Shown here piece by piece: positions 37,250 through 45,911 of a stretch of 64,000 bases of DNA. Each line of letters opens with the position of its first letter. Position 1 is the stretch's first letter. The translations under genes and the position numbers were made by a program. The stretch lies in the NCBI RefSeq assembly GCF_030296615.1, contig NZ_AP027732.1, forward strand, positions 3,477,042-3,541,041, given 5' to 3'. Below the pieces are notes generated by a model. That model searched no databases and had not been told where the DNA came from. It saw only the letters and a program-made list of their open reading frames with translations. The stretch comes from Frondihabitans sucicola. Lineage in GTDB: Bacteria; Actinomycetota; Actinomycetes; Actinomycetales; Microbacteriaceae.

Positions 37250-37872
37250 ATGACGGTGCAGGGCCACCCAGCCGCGACCGCGGACTCGACTGACGACTTC
37301 CTCGCGAGAAGTGCATCAGGAGACCAGGTCGCGTTCGCTGCCCTGTACGACTGCACCATTCCGCGGGTTCTGGGCATCATCACGGCCGTCCTGAGGGATC
37401 CTGCGCAGTCCGAAGAGGTCGCCCAGGAGGTGTACCTGGAGGTCTGGCAGCACGCGCCCCGGTTCGACTCGGCCAAGGGCCACGCGACGACGGTCATCTT
37501 CACGCTCGCGCGACGCCGGGCCATCGACCGGGTGCGCGCCTCGCAGGCGTCGCGCGACCGCGATCTCACCGTCGGTATCCGCGACAGGGAACAGCCGTTC
37601 GATCACGTGGCAGAGACCGTCGAGACATCGCTCGAATATCAACGCGTCCGTCGCGCGATGGAGCGCATCACACCGGCCCAACGCCGCGTGATCGAACTCG
37701 TCCACGACGAGTACCTGGACCAAGCCGCGGTGGCCGAGCGACTGGGGATCAAGGTCGGGACAGTGAAGACCCGGCTCCGTGACGGTCTCATCGCCCTGAG
37801 ACGAGAGCTGACGACGAGCGATGAACCGGAGGAGGCCTCCTCCCCGCGAACCTGCGGCAGCGACGCCGTTGA
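37250..37872 (+). CDS. ECF RNA polymerase sigma factor, SigK-like, apparent frameshift near the end
   Basis: Region 2 spans FAALYDCTIPRVLGIITAVL, EEVAQEVYLEVWQHAPRFD and ARRRAIDRVR; region 4 is ITPAQRRVIELVHDEYLD with VGTVKTRLRDGLIALRREL. ATG 37250 has AGGA four bases upstream. As given, the frame runs on without a stop into the LysM lipoprotein. Adding one C at the run of four C (37842-37845) instead gives the end SSPANLRQRRR and a TGA at 37870-37872, a 207-residue protein of normal size. No anti-sigma gene follows, unlike the usual sigK-rskA pair. It likely directs transcription of cell-envelope genes, including perhaps the divergent secreted protein. Confidence 0.82.
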
Positions 37873-37979
37873 GGTGCGGCCCTCGTGGCCGTCCAGGGCG
37901 TGGCGCCCGCCGCCGAGCACGAAGCCGACGCACCGCTTCTGGCCGCGAAAGCGCGATGAAAAGTGCTGCGGCCAGCGGT

Positions 37980-37985
37980 TAGGAT
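37980..37985 (+). promoter_or_regulatory. Candidate -10 hexamer (TAGGAT) for the LysM lipoprotein
   Basis: TAGGAT lies 18 bp after an ATGAAA that could act as a poor -35 box and 17 bp before the ATG at 38003. A promoter here would give the lipoprotein its own transcript apart from the sigma factor. Confidence 0.3.
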
Positions 37986-38002
37986 TCCTTTTCGGGGGAA
38001 AG

Positions 38003-38986
38003 ATGTCTCACACGCGGGCTCGAAGCCGAGCCAATTCACTGCCGAGGTCGGTTCGGCGACGCGGACTCGCGGCGGTCGGTCTGGCCGGTGCCGTCGTGAT
38101 CCTGCTCACCGGGTGTATCTCTATCGGCCACGGGGCCGACTCGATCTCGAAGCGGCACCATTCCGCGTCCGCACGCCCGACGGCGACCGCGTCCGACTCG
38201 GCGTCCGCCTCCGCCGACCCCGGTCCTGAGAGCGGCTCGGCGTCCGCTGAGCCCGTCGCCCCGGATCCCGCGAACTCGCGACCGGCCACGCCCGAACCCG
38301 TCGCGACGCCCGTGCCGCGGCCCACGCTGACGGCCGTGCCGCGCGGAACCGTCGTGGCCGAAGGCGACGTCGCGTCACCGAAGGGCAGCATCCACTTCCA
38401 CTACCGCATGGTCGCCGACGGCGACAACACCTACTCGGCCCAGTACTCGGGCTTCACGTCCACCCTGCCCGTGCCCGTGTCGGCGACCCTCATCGACATC
38501 GCACCGAAAGTCGGCGACGGGCTGACCTACCACGGCGTCGGCGACCACCGACTCGGCGGTCCGACGACCACGGCCGCACCCACCTCGACGGCCTCGCTCG
38601 GCGGATCGGGCCAGCCGTCGTACCTCGGCACGCTCGTGACCTACTCGTCGGCGCCCTCCGAGAGCGGCGTCCCGACCGAGATCGGGCCGAACAAGGTCCT
38701 CGCCGTCACGTCCATCCGGTGGTCTATCCCGGTGCGCCAGTCGAACGTGCATCCCGTCGACCACGGAACGCGGCCCTATGCCGCCGGCGCTCTCACCGCC
38801 ACGACGGCCAGGGGCACACCGAAGCAGTACCGCGTCGCCACGGGCGACACCACGGCCGAGGTGGCCGCGCGCTTCGGGATCTCGACCGAAGACCTCATCT
38901 GGTTGAACGCGAATCTCGAGGTCTTCGGCGACCAGCAGTACCTGTACGCCTCGACGACGCTGAATCTCGACCCCGACAGCCTCTGA
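38003..38986 (+). CDS. LysM-domain lipoprotein
   Basis: A 327-residue exported protein. Basic N-terminus, hydrophobic stretch and lipobox LLTGC put the lipidated Cys at residue 38. A Ser/Ala/Pro/Glu-rich linker of about 65 residues follows, then a domain of unknown function with PKGSIHFHYRMVADGDN and SYLGTLVTYSSAPSESG. The C-terminal LysM module is KQYRVATGDTTAEVAARFGI with EDLIWLN, which binds peptidoglycan GlcNAc. ATG 38003 has GGGGG four bases upstream. It probably links membrane and wall. It shares an open frame with the sigma factor, which I consider an artefact of a missing base rather than a fusion. Confidence 0.85.
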   Translation: MSHTRARSRANSLPRSVRRRGLAAVGLAGAVVILLTGCISIGHGADSISKRHHSASARPTATASDSASASADPGPESGSASAEPVAPDPANSRPATPEPVATPVPRPTLTAVPRGTVVAEGDVASPKGSIHFHYRMVADGDNTYSAQYSGFTSTLPVPVSATLIDIAPKVGDGLTYHGVGDHRLGGPTTTAAPTSTASLGGSGQPSYLGTLVTYSSAPSESGVPTEIGPNKVLAVTSIRWSIPVRQSNVHPVDHGTRPYAAGALTATTARGTPKQYRVATGDTTAEVAARFGISTEDLIWLNANLEVFGDQQYLYASTTLNLDPDSL

Positions 38987-38999
38987 CGGCGCCGCGCGG

Positions 39000-39668
39000 T
39001 CAGAGCAGGCGGCGTTCGAGCGCCCAGGCGGTCAGCTCGTGCCGCGACGAGAGCTGCAGTTTGCGAAGCACGCTCGAGACGTGCGTCTCGACGGTCTTCA
39101 CCGAGATGAACAGCTCGGTGGCGACCTCCTTGTACGCGTAGCCGCGCGCGATCAGGCGCATCACCTCGCGCTCGCGCGCCGAGAGCCGGTCGAGCTCGTC
39201 GACGGCCTCCGCCTGCTCGCCGGCCGCCGCACCGAAGGCGTCGAGCACGAACCCCGCCAGCCGGGGCGAGAACACCGCGTCACCGCCCGCGACGGCCCGA
39301 ACCGCAGCACTGACCTCGGCCCCCGAGCTGCCCTTGGTGATGTAGCCGCGCGCACCGCCTCGAATCACTCCGACCACGTCTTCGGCGGAATCCGACACGC
39401 TCAGGGCGAGGAACCTCGTGGACGGGCAGCGACCGGCCGTCCGCCGGAGAACCTCGGCACCGCCACCCCCGGCGCCACCGGGGAGGTGCACGTCGAGCAG
39501 GACCACCGTGGGCGTCTCGGCCACGATGGCCTCCACCGCGGAGTCGACGTCGGCCGCCTCGGCCAGGACACGAAGGTCAGGATCGAGGTCGGCTCGGAGG
39601 CCCGAGCGGAAGATGGAGTGGTCGTCGACGATCACGACCGAGATCTCGCTGTCGTGCTGGTCGCTCAT
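39000..39668 (-). CDS. Response regulator, NarL/LuxR family
   Basis: A 222-residue two-domain regulator. The receiver domain has VVIVDDHSIFRSGL (acidic pocket), phospho-acceptor Asp59 in VVLLDVHLPGG, and LALSVSDSAEDV with the GYITKGSS lysine. The C-terminal HTH is LSAREREVMRLIARGYAYKE followed by LFISVKTVETHVSSVLRKL. The ATG overlaps the stop of the sensor kinase gene by 4 bp, so the two form a system. The PspC-type kinase/regulator pair resembles Streptomyces MacRS, which responds to envelope stress. Confidence 0.93.
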   Translation of the reverse strand: MSDQHDSEISVVIVDDHSIFRSGLRADLDPDLRVLAEAADVDSAVEAIVAETPTVVLLDVHLPGGAGGGGAEVLRRTAGRCPSTRFLALSVSDSAEDVVGVIRGGARGYITKGSSGAEVSAAVRAVAGGDAVFSPRLAGFVLDAFGAAAGEQAEAVDELDRLSAREREVMRLIARGYAYKEVATELFISVKTVETHVSSVLRKLQLSSRHELTAWALERRLL

Positions 39669-40885
39669 TCGTCCTCGCTCCGCTCCAGGTGGAGGTGCAC
39701 CTCGGTGCCGATTCCTCCGGCGCCCGGACGCACCCTCGCCGCGCCGCCGGCTCGCCTCATCCGCCCCATTATCGACTCCCGGACCCCGAGGCGGTCCTCC
39801 GGGACGTCGTCGAGAGCGAAACCTGCGCCACGGTCTCGAACGAACACGTCGACCGAGCGCGCCGCGCTCTCCAGATAGACGGAGACGTCGCCTCCGGCGT
39901 GCCGCGCAGCGTTCAGCATCGACTCCCGCGCCGCCGCCGCCACCTCGCCGGTGCCGAGTTCGGAGGTCTCCCCCACGACGACGACCTCGATCCGCACCGG
40001 GTAGTCGAGTTCGAGGGCCGCCGCGAAGTCGCGGAGATCGGCCGCCAGGTCGCGCTCGACCGCCTGGGCTCCGGCGTAGAGCCAATCGCGCAGCTCGCGC
40101 TCCTGCGCTCGCGCGATCCGGGCGACCTCGCTCGACGCTCCGGCGCGGTTCTGGATCAGCGCGAGGGTCTGCAGCACCGAGTCGTGCAGGTGGGCCGCCA
40201 TCTCGGCTCGCTGTTCGTCGCGCACCTGTTCCGTGCGCCGAGCCGCCGTCTGGCGGCGGAGCGTCAGCGCCTCCGGGCCGATCGCGACGGCCGCCGCCGA
40301 CGCCGCGGTCACGACGACGAGCAACCAGAGCCACCCGGCCCCCGGCTGCAGTGAGATCAGGGCGACCAGGAACGCGAGGACGACAAGGCCGCAGCCCACG
40401 CCGACGCGTTGCAGGAAGGCCGTTCGGATCGCCTCAGGATCGAGAGGCACGTCGACGTAGCGCGACCAGGCGATCGAACCCAGCGCGAGAGCGATGACGA
40501 GAGGAACGGTGAGAGCCAGGATCGACGTCGACCCGGTGAGCAGGATGGCCACGAACGACAGCACCGCCAGCGCCGCTGCGAGGTCCACGAGCAGCGTCGG
40601 GACGGGAACACGCCGCTGCACCGGCGCCTCGGCGGAGGCCGAGTCGCGGCCCTCCGGCGTGCGCAGCGGAGTCAGAGCCCACAGCCACAGGTAGAGCAGG
40701 ATCCCGGCCCCGCCGGCGAGGTTGGACAGCGCGAACGCCCAGCGCACCCCCGCCACCGACCAGCCGAGGTGCTCGGCGAGCCCTTCGCTGACGCCGCTGA
40801 CAGCGCAGTCGCGCGGACGCGTCATCCTGCGCGCCCCCGGCGCCCGCGCGCCCGACCCTGCCGTTGTGCTCACCAGAGCATCCAA
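39665..40885 (-). CDS. Sensor histidine kinase with N-terminal PspC domain
   Basis: A 406-residue membrane kinase. Residues 21-75 form a PspC domain (CAVSGVSEGLAEHLGWSVAG plus one span). Four further spans fill 96-140 and 160-202. The dimerisation/phospho-acceptor helix MAAHLHDSVLQTLALIQ places the histidine at about 234, and the ATPase has ESMLNAARHAGG and DRGAGF. This is the HisKA_3/NarX class that pairs with LuxR-type regulators. The outermost start is a TTG at 40885 with GAGG close upstream; an ATG at 40825 sits right before the PspC domain and is a good alternative. It is divergent from another PspC gene 102 bp away, probably a target. Confidence 0.9.
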   Translation of the reverse strand: MDALVSTTAGSGARAPGARRMTRPRDCAVSGVSEGLAEHLGWSVAGVRWAFALSNLAGGAGILLYLWLWALTPLRTPEGRDSASAEAPVQRRVPVPTLLVDLAAALAVLSFVAILLTGSTSILALTVPLVIALALGSIAWSRYVDVPLDPEAIRTAFLQRVGVGCGLVVLAFLVALISLQPGAGWLWLLVVVTAASAAAVAIGPEALTLRRQTAARRTEQVRDEQRAEMAAHLHDSVLQTLALIQNRAGASSEVARIARAQERELRDWLYAGAQAVERDLAADLRDFAAALELDYPVRIEVVVVGETSELGTGEVAAAARESMLNAARHAGGDVSVYLESAARSVDVFVRDRGAGFALDDVPEDRLGVRESIMGRMRRAGGAARVRPGAGGIGTEVHLHLERSEDE

Positions 40886-40987
40886 CCATCCTCGTGCGCC
40901 CCCGACAGCCCGGAGGGACGGATCTCAGGGTCGGCTCAGGGCGATACCTGATAGCGGCGACCTCCGAGCACGCGCCACCATCGGAGC

Positions 40988-42105
40988 ATGTCAGAGAACA
41001 CTCCTCCCACCGCCTCGCCTCGGCCCGCCACAGCACCCGGCCAAGGCTTCTTCGACTGGGTCCGCCGACTCGGTGTGAGCCGCGGCGACGCCTGGATCGG
41101 CGGCGTCTGCGGCGGTCTCGCCGCGCGATTCGGCATCGACCCGATCATCGTGCGCGGGATCGCCGTGGTGGTCGCCCTCCTCGGCGGCCCGGCGTTCCTC
41201 CTCTATGCCCTGGCCTGGCTGCTGCTGCCCGACGCCGCGGGCAGGATCCACCTCGAGAGCCTCATCCGGGGCGTCTTCGACGCCGCGACCGTCGGAGTCA
41301 TCGTCTTCGTCCTCTTCGCGTTCCTCCCCATCGCTCAAGGCGTCTGGTGGGTCGCGGGGTGGCCGTTCGGCGGCTCGTCGGGCTGGCCGGAGTCGCTCGG
41401 AAAGGTGTTCTGGAGCGCCGTCGTCGTCGCCGCGATCGTGCTGCTGGTCGTCTGGGCCTCGCGCAGGGCGGGCGGCTGGGGCGCCTCCGGGTGGGCAGGG
41501 CCCTCCGGGGAGAAGGCGACCCAGGATCCTGCGTTCCCCGGAACGGGTCAGGAGACCGGCCCGAACACGGCCGGCTTCGCGCCCACTGTCCCCCGACGGC
41601 GCCGATGCCCCCGATGCAGGGTGCCGCGCCCGGCGTCGTCGACGACTGGCGCGCGCGTCAGGCCGAGTGGAAGCTGCAGTACGACCAGTGGAAGCGGCAG
41701 CAGGCCGACCTCTCGCGCGATCTCCGCGAGCAGCGCACGGCCGAGTCGGCCCGCCTCCAGGCCGAGGCTCTCGAGCGAGCTCGACTCGACCGCCTGGCCA
41801 ACCCGCGGACCAGCGGGCCCTTCGTCGCCATGTCGCTCGGCGTCGCGGTGATCGTGGGTGCCCTGGCGTCGTCGATCGCCTGGAGCGCCCTCGGCATCCG
41901 CGACTTCCAGACCGCGTTCGGATTCGCCGCTGCCACCGGGGTGGTCGGTCTCTCGATGGTCGTCGCCGGTCTCCTTCGACGCCGCAGCGGCTTCCTCGCC
42001 TTCGTCGCGATCGCGCTCACCCTCGTCACCGTGCTCCTGCTCACCGGACGAGCCTTCGACACGTCCCTCTTCGACGGCCTTCCGTCGTTCACCTTCTCCT
42101 TCTGA
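40988..42105 (+). CDS. PspC-domain membrane protein, apparent frameshift
   Basis: A 372-residue protein when one C is added. The N-terminal PspC domain shows WIGGVCGGLAARFGIDPIIV with a span, and two further spans follow (near IVFVLFAFLP and SAVVVAAIVLLVVWA). The cytoplasmic linker contains the break, at five C (41590-41594), between FAPTV and PTAPMPPMQG. After it come a charged helix (EWKLQYDQWKRQQADL), which may be a coiled coil, and three more spans. The gene is divergent from the PspC-kinase and is followed by a small membrane protein, as in actinobacterial PspC stress clusters. It probably senses or answers membrane damage. Confidence 0.83.
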
Positions 42106-42163
42106 CACCCCCGCCGGCCCCTGACACCGCCGCCCGGCCACACCGACCAGAGAGGTCCCCGCC

Positions 42164-42499
42164 ATGACCGACGAGACCCAGCCGACGAATCCAGCCGACG
42201 ACCCGACGGCGCCCGACACCGCCGCCACCCGACCGATGCCCACCTCCGGCACCGTCTCCCACGAATCGTCGACGCCCCGCATCCGCTGGGCCGGCGTGGT
42301 CTGGGGCGCCCTGTTCTGCGCCTTCGGAGTCGTGTCGATGGTGGTGCTGTCGACGCCCGCGAACCGCCACGCGTTCACCTCGTGGGTGAACGGCCTCGGG
42401 CCCTCGGGCGCCGGAGTCGTGGCCCTGGTCGCCGTCGGGATCCTGGTCCTCCTCCTCGGGATCCTCGGCGCTGCAGGACGCGCCCAGCGACTGCGCTGA
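42164..42499 (+). CDS. Small two-span membrane protein in PspC cluster
   Basis: A 111-residue protein with a polar N-terminus of about 40 residues and two membrane spans (WAGVVWGALFCAFGVVSMVV and VVALVAVGILVLLLGILGAA). AGAGAGG lies about eight bases upstream of the ATG. It follows the PspC gene after 58 bp and occurs in such clusters as an uncharacterised partner. No further motif. Confidence 0.75.
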   Translation: MTDETQPTNPADDPTAPDTAATRPMPTSGTVSHESSTPRIRWAGVVWGALFCAFGVVSMVVLSTPANRHAFTSWVNGLGPSGAGVVALVAVGILVLLLGILGAAGRAQRLR

Positions 42500-42529
42500 G
42501 TAGCCGCGGCGACGGGCGGCCTATGGGTG

Positions 42530-42883
42530 TCAGCCCGCCGACTCCCACAGCTCGATCGGCAGTCCCTCGGGATCGTGGATGCGCGCGAACCGCCCGAAAC
42601 CTCCGGCATCCCACTCGGGCCGACGCTCGACGGCGATCCCTTCGGATTCCAGCCTCGCGACGAGCTCGTCGAGGTCGGTGACGCGGAGATCGAGCATGAA
42701 CGACTGGTTCTCGGCGAAGTAGTCGCTCTCGGCAGGGAACGGAGCGAACACGGTCGTGCCCGCCTCCTGGCTCCAGACGCGGTCGGCGCCCGCTTCGATC
42801 CCGAGGTGGTCCCGGTACCACGCCGCCCTCGCCTCCGGATCGACGCTGCGGAAGAAGACTCCGCCGATTCCCGTCACGCCCAC
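42530..42883 (-). CDS. VOC-family (glyoxalase/bleomycin-resistance fold) protein
   Basis: A 117-residue single-domain protein. GTG 42883 has GGAGG six bases upstream and starts GVTGIGGVFFRSVDPEARAA. WYRDHLGIEA, ENQSFMLDLRVTDLDELVAR, RRPEWDAGGFGRFARIHDPE and PIELWES follow. The final Glu and the HDPEG block are the metal and fold markers of the family, whose members bind small substrates or drugs. The substrate is unknown. It lies alone, convergent with the PspC cluster and divergent from the GNAT-GrpB gene. Confidence 0.85.
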   Translation of the reverse strand: MGVTGIGGVFFRSVDPEARAAWYRDHLGIEAGADRVWSQEAGTTVFAPFPAESDYFAENQSFMLDLRVTDLDELVARLESEGIAVERRPEWDAGGFGRFARIHDPEGLPIELWESAG

Positions 42884-43032
42884 GGCGCACCTCCGCTTTC
42901 GTCCGATCGGCTCCGAAAGCCGTCCGGCGGCCCACCGCCGATTGACGGCGACGATAGCACCGGCTGCGGTTCTCCGACTTCCGCAGCGCGCGCCCGAAGC
43001 GACACGTCGGGGCGACCTGCCAGAGTGGGGCG

Positions 43033-44170
43033 ATGATCCAGGACGCCCTCGCAACGGCTCGACTCTCGCTCGTCCCGCTGAGCGACGATCACCTCGACTT
43101 CGAGGTGGCTCTCGACGCGGACCCGAGCGTCATGCGCTACCTCGGCGAGGGGTTCCCCGCGGCCGTGACGAGGTCGAACGCCGCCACACCGAACGTCTCG
43201 CGTCGGCGAAGGACGGCCTCGGCTTCTGGGCGGGCTTCGTCGACGGAGAGTTCGCCGGCTGGTGGCTGCTCGAAGCGACGCCGGACGACGCGCGAGGACC
43301 CGCCGAGGTGGGTTACCGCCTTCTCCCGGCCTTCTGGGGTCGGGGGCTGGCTTCGGAGGGCGCGGCGGCGCTGCTCGACCACGGCTTCCGCCGGCTCGAC
43401 CTGCCGAAGATCTTCGCCGAGACGATGGCGGTCAACACGGCGTCGAGGGCCGTCATGAGCCGCCTCGGCATGAGGCACGTCGCGACCCGCGGGGAAGGAG
43501 CCGTCGGCGCCGTCGAGGGCTCTGCGCAGGGCGTCGTCGACTACGTCATCACGCATGCGGAGTGGCTCGCCGGCCGGGGCCGGCCCGCAGCCGTCGAGCG
43601 CGGCATCGCGCAGCCGTTCACCGGCGAGCAGATCGCCGGCACCATGGTCACCGTCGGCTCTTCCGACCCGGACTGGCCGCGGCAGTACCGGAGCGCGGCG
43701 GCCGACCTCCTGGCCGCCCTCGGGGCCAGGATCACGGCGATCGAGCACATCGGCAGCACGGCGGTTCCCGGGTTGGTCGCGAAGCCGATCATCGACATCG
43801 CCGCTCGGGCGGCCCCGGGCGTCGACCCGTTCTCGCTGCACGACGCGATCGACGCCCTCGGGTACCGTCCGCACACCGCCGGCCCGAAGAACCACGCCGT
43901 CTTCGTGAAGAGCGCGGGTTCGGAGCGCAGCCACCTCCTGCACGTGTTCGCGGACGACCAGTGGGACACGTGCAACCAGCGCCTGTTCCGAGACAAGCTC
44001 CTCCACGACGAATCGGCCAGGCGTCGCTACGCCGAGCTGAAGGTCGCTCTGGCGTCGTCGGCGACCGACGGCAAGCAGTACACGGCCGGCAAACGGGCTC
44101 TCGTCGAGGAGCTCCTGCACGAGGAGCAGGCCGCCCGCGGCCTCCCCTCACCACCGCCTGGGAGAAATAG
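43033..44170 (+). CDS. GNAT acetyltransferase fused to GrpB (UPF0157) domain, two apparent frameshifts
   Basis: A 379-residue protein after adding two bases. Residues 1-170 are a RimJ/RimL-type GNAT domain: LATARLSLVPLSDDHLD, GFWAGFVDGEFAGWWLLEA, VGYRLLPAFWGRGLASEGA (CoA loop) and MAVNTASRAVMSRLGM. Residues 195-375 are a GrpB domain, a nucleotidyltransferase-like fold, with VGSSDPDWPRQYRS, AIEHIGSTAVPGLVAKPIID and HLLHVF. The frame breaks at four C near 43155-43158 (FPRGRDEVE) and four C at 44144-44147, which restores the end GLPLTTAWEK and a TAG at 44168. Such two-domain proteins are known, but their joint role is not. Confidence 0.8.
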
Positions 44171-44231
44171 GCGACAGCGCAGGTGCGCGCCCTCCGCACT
44201 GCGGAACGGAGCCTCGCCCTATCGTGGACGG

Positions 44232-45053
44232 ATGCGGCACCTCCTCCGACTCGACGATTTGCGGCCGGACGACCTCGGGGCCCTCTTCGAGCTGGCCGAT
44301 GCCTACCGGCAGGGCGCGGGCCCCACGACCACCGGGGCGGCAGCGCTGTTCTTTCCGGCGACCAGTCTCCGCACCCGCGTGTCCTTCGAGCGCGGCGCAG
44401 CTTTGATGGGCCTTCAGCCGATCTCGTTCCCGCCCGAGACTCTCGACAAGCCCGAGTCCCTCGACGACGTCGCCGGATACTTGGCCGCGTGGGTCGACGT
44501 CCTGGTCGTCCGGCACCCCGACCTTCGTGTCCTCGAGGGCCTGGCCGAGTCCGACGCCATCCCGATCGTCAACGCGATGACCGACGACAACCACCCCTGC
44601 GAAGTCCTCTCCGACCTCTACGCTCTGGCGCAGACTCGCGATCCGCGGCGACTCCGGTTCCTCTTCGTCGGGGCGGACGGGAACATCGCCCGCGCCTGGG
44701 CCGAGGCCGCTCGGGCCTTCGACCTCGACCTCGTACAGTGCTGCCCAGAACGCCTCGCCACCGCGGGCGTCGCCTGGACCGACGACCTGCCGTCCGCGGT
44801 CGCCCGGGCCGACGTGATCCTGACCGATTCTCCCGGTGCGCACGGAGAAGAACTCGAGGCGTTCAGGATCACCGGCGCCCTCCTCGACCGAGCTCCCTCC
44901 GGCGTGCAACTCGCGCCGTGTCCCCCGTTCCAGCGAGGACGCGAAGTCGGCCTCGACGCCCTCGCGAGCCCCGCCTTCGTCGGCTACGCCTTCAAGGCCA
45001 CCCTGCTGCCCGTGCAGCAGGCCGTCCTCGCCCGATCGCTCGGTCTCGGGTGA
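44232..45053 (+). CDS. Ornithine carbamoyltransferase-like protein, short
   Basis: A 273-residue member of the aspartate/ornithine carbamoyltransferase superfamily; usual length is 300-340. SLRTRVSFE is the carbamoyl-phosphate site (usually STRTR), HPDLRVLEGLAE matches the second substrate loop, and NAMTDDNHPCEVLSDLYAL stands for LTDxxHPxQ. FVGADGNIARAWAEAA and CPPFQRGREV follow, the latter replacing HCLPxxRGxE. The catalytic Cys is retained but the His and Gln are changed, so the second substrate may not be ornithine. ATG 44232 starts right at the fold. It overlaps the kinase-like gene downstream by 4 bp. No other arginine gene is near. Confidence 0.8.
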   Translation: MRHLLRLDDLRPDDLGALFELADAYRQGAGPTTTGAAALFFPATSLRTRVSFERGAALMGLQPISFPPETLDKPESLDDVAGYLAAWVDVLVVRHPDLRVLEGLAESDAIPIVNAMTDDNHPCEVLSDLYALAQTRDPRRLRFLFVGADGNIARAWAEAARAFDLDLVQCCPERLATAGVAWTDDLPSAVARADVILTDSPGAHGEELEAFRITGALLDRAPSGVQLAPCPPFQRGREVGLDALASPAFVGYAFKATLLPVQQAVLARSLGLG

Positions 45054-45877
45054 CTCCGCCCACGGAGGCGCCCGGCGACACGGGGCGCCGGGGCGAACGG
45101 CCGACGGCGGACGTGCTTCGCGCGTTCGGCGCGGCGGCTGTGCCCGAACTTCTGGCCGGGGGCCGCGGCCTCACGTGGCGCGCGGGCAACGTCGTGCTGC
45201 GCCCGGCCGGCGAGGAGGACGAAGCGACCTGGAAGTCCGAGACGCTGTCGGTGCTCGCGGAGTCCGACGACTTCACCGTGCCCCGGCCTCTTCGCACCGC
45301 GGAGGGCGCGTGGGTTCGCGACGGCTGGGAGGCTCTGGAGTGGATTCCCGGAGACGCTGATCCGGCGCGCGTCGACGACGTCGTGCGAGCCGGGCTGGCG
45401 TTCCAGCGAGCGATCGCGGTGACGACTCCACCGGCGTTCATCTCAGCGTCGACCGACCTGTGGAGCCGTGCCGACCGGATGGCCTGGGAGGAAGACCGTC
45501 TCCCCCGACACGAGCTGCTGCGCCAGGTGGCGGAGGAATTCCGGCCCGTCGAAGCCCGCTCCCGGATCATCCACGGCGACCTCCTCGGCAACGTGCTGTT
45601 CTCGGCCGGACGGCACCCGGCGATCATCGACTGGGCGCCGTACTGGCGACCGCCGGGCCTCGGGGCGGCGATCGCGGTGGCGGATGCCGCCTGCTGGCAC
45701 GGCTACGACCTCGTCGGTCTCGCCGACGACCACGGCATCGCGGAGTGGCGCCAGTTGCTGCTGCGCGCGCTGGCATTCCGGATGGCCACGCAGCATCTGC
45801 ACGAGCGCTGGGATGACGACTTCACCGATCGCCACGCGCCGGTCGTCGCTGCTGTCGTCGCCCTGCACGAGAGCTGA
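45050..45877 (+). CDS. Phosphotransferase-fold protein, TIGR02569-like actinobacterial family
   Basis: A 275-residue protein with LRAFGAAAVPELLAGGRGLT, WRAGNVVLRP (the ATP-anchoring Lys is replaced in this family) and ETLSVLAES. VRDGWEALEWIPGD follows, then the catalytic loop IIHGDLLGNVLF and metal site IIDWAPYWRPP. The order fits the actinobacterial TIGR02569 family, related to aminoglycoside and choline kinases but of unknown substrate. GTG 45050 overlaps the carbamoyltransferase stop, so both are probably co-translated. Drug resistance should not be assumed. Confidence 0.8.
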   Translation: MTPPTEAPGDTGRRGERPTADVLRAFGAAAVPELLAGGRGLTWRAGNVVLRPAGEEDEATWKSETLSVLAESDDFTVPRPLRTAEGAWVRDGWEALEWIPGDADPARVDDVVRAGLAFQRAIAVTTPPAFISASTDLWSRADRMAWEEDRLPRHELLRQVAEEFRPVEARSRIIHGDLLGNVLFSAGRHPAIIDWAPYWRPPGLGAAIAVADAACWHGYDLVGLADDHGIAEWRQLLLRALAFRMATQHLHERWDDDFTDRHAPVVAAVVALHES

Positions 45878-45911
45878 CGGATTAGGCCCTGCCGACTACC
45901 GGCCGCGCCGA

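Noticed and set aside
36323..37267. Extended 314-residue version of the secreted protein
   Set aside because: The first 90 residues have no signal-peptide character and overlap the sigma factor start. The ATG at 36997 with AAAGGA upstream begins a standard signal peptide.
42756..45053. A single 765-residue frame running from GNAT through GrpB to the carbamoyltransferase
   Set aside because: The carbamoyltransferase begins with its own ATG at 44232, and the GrpB domain gets a normal end and a TAG when one C is added at 44144-44147. The giant fusion is an artefact.
45050..45877. Aminoglycoside resistance kinase
   Set aside because: It has the phosphotransferase fold, but its block pattern fits the actinobacterial TIGR02569 family. 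No resistance gene context is present.
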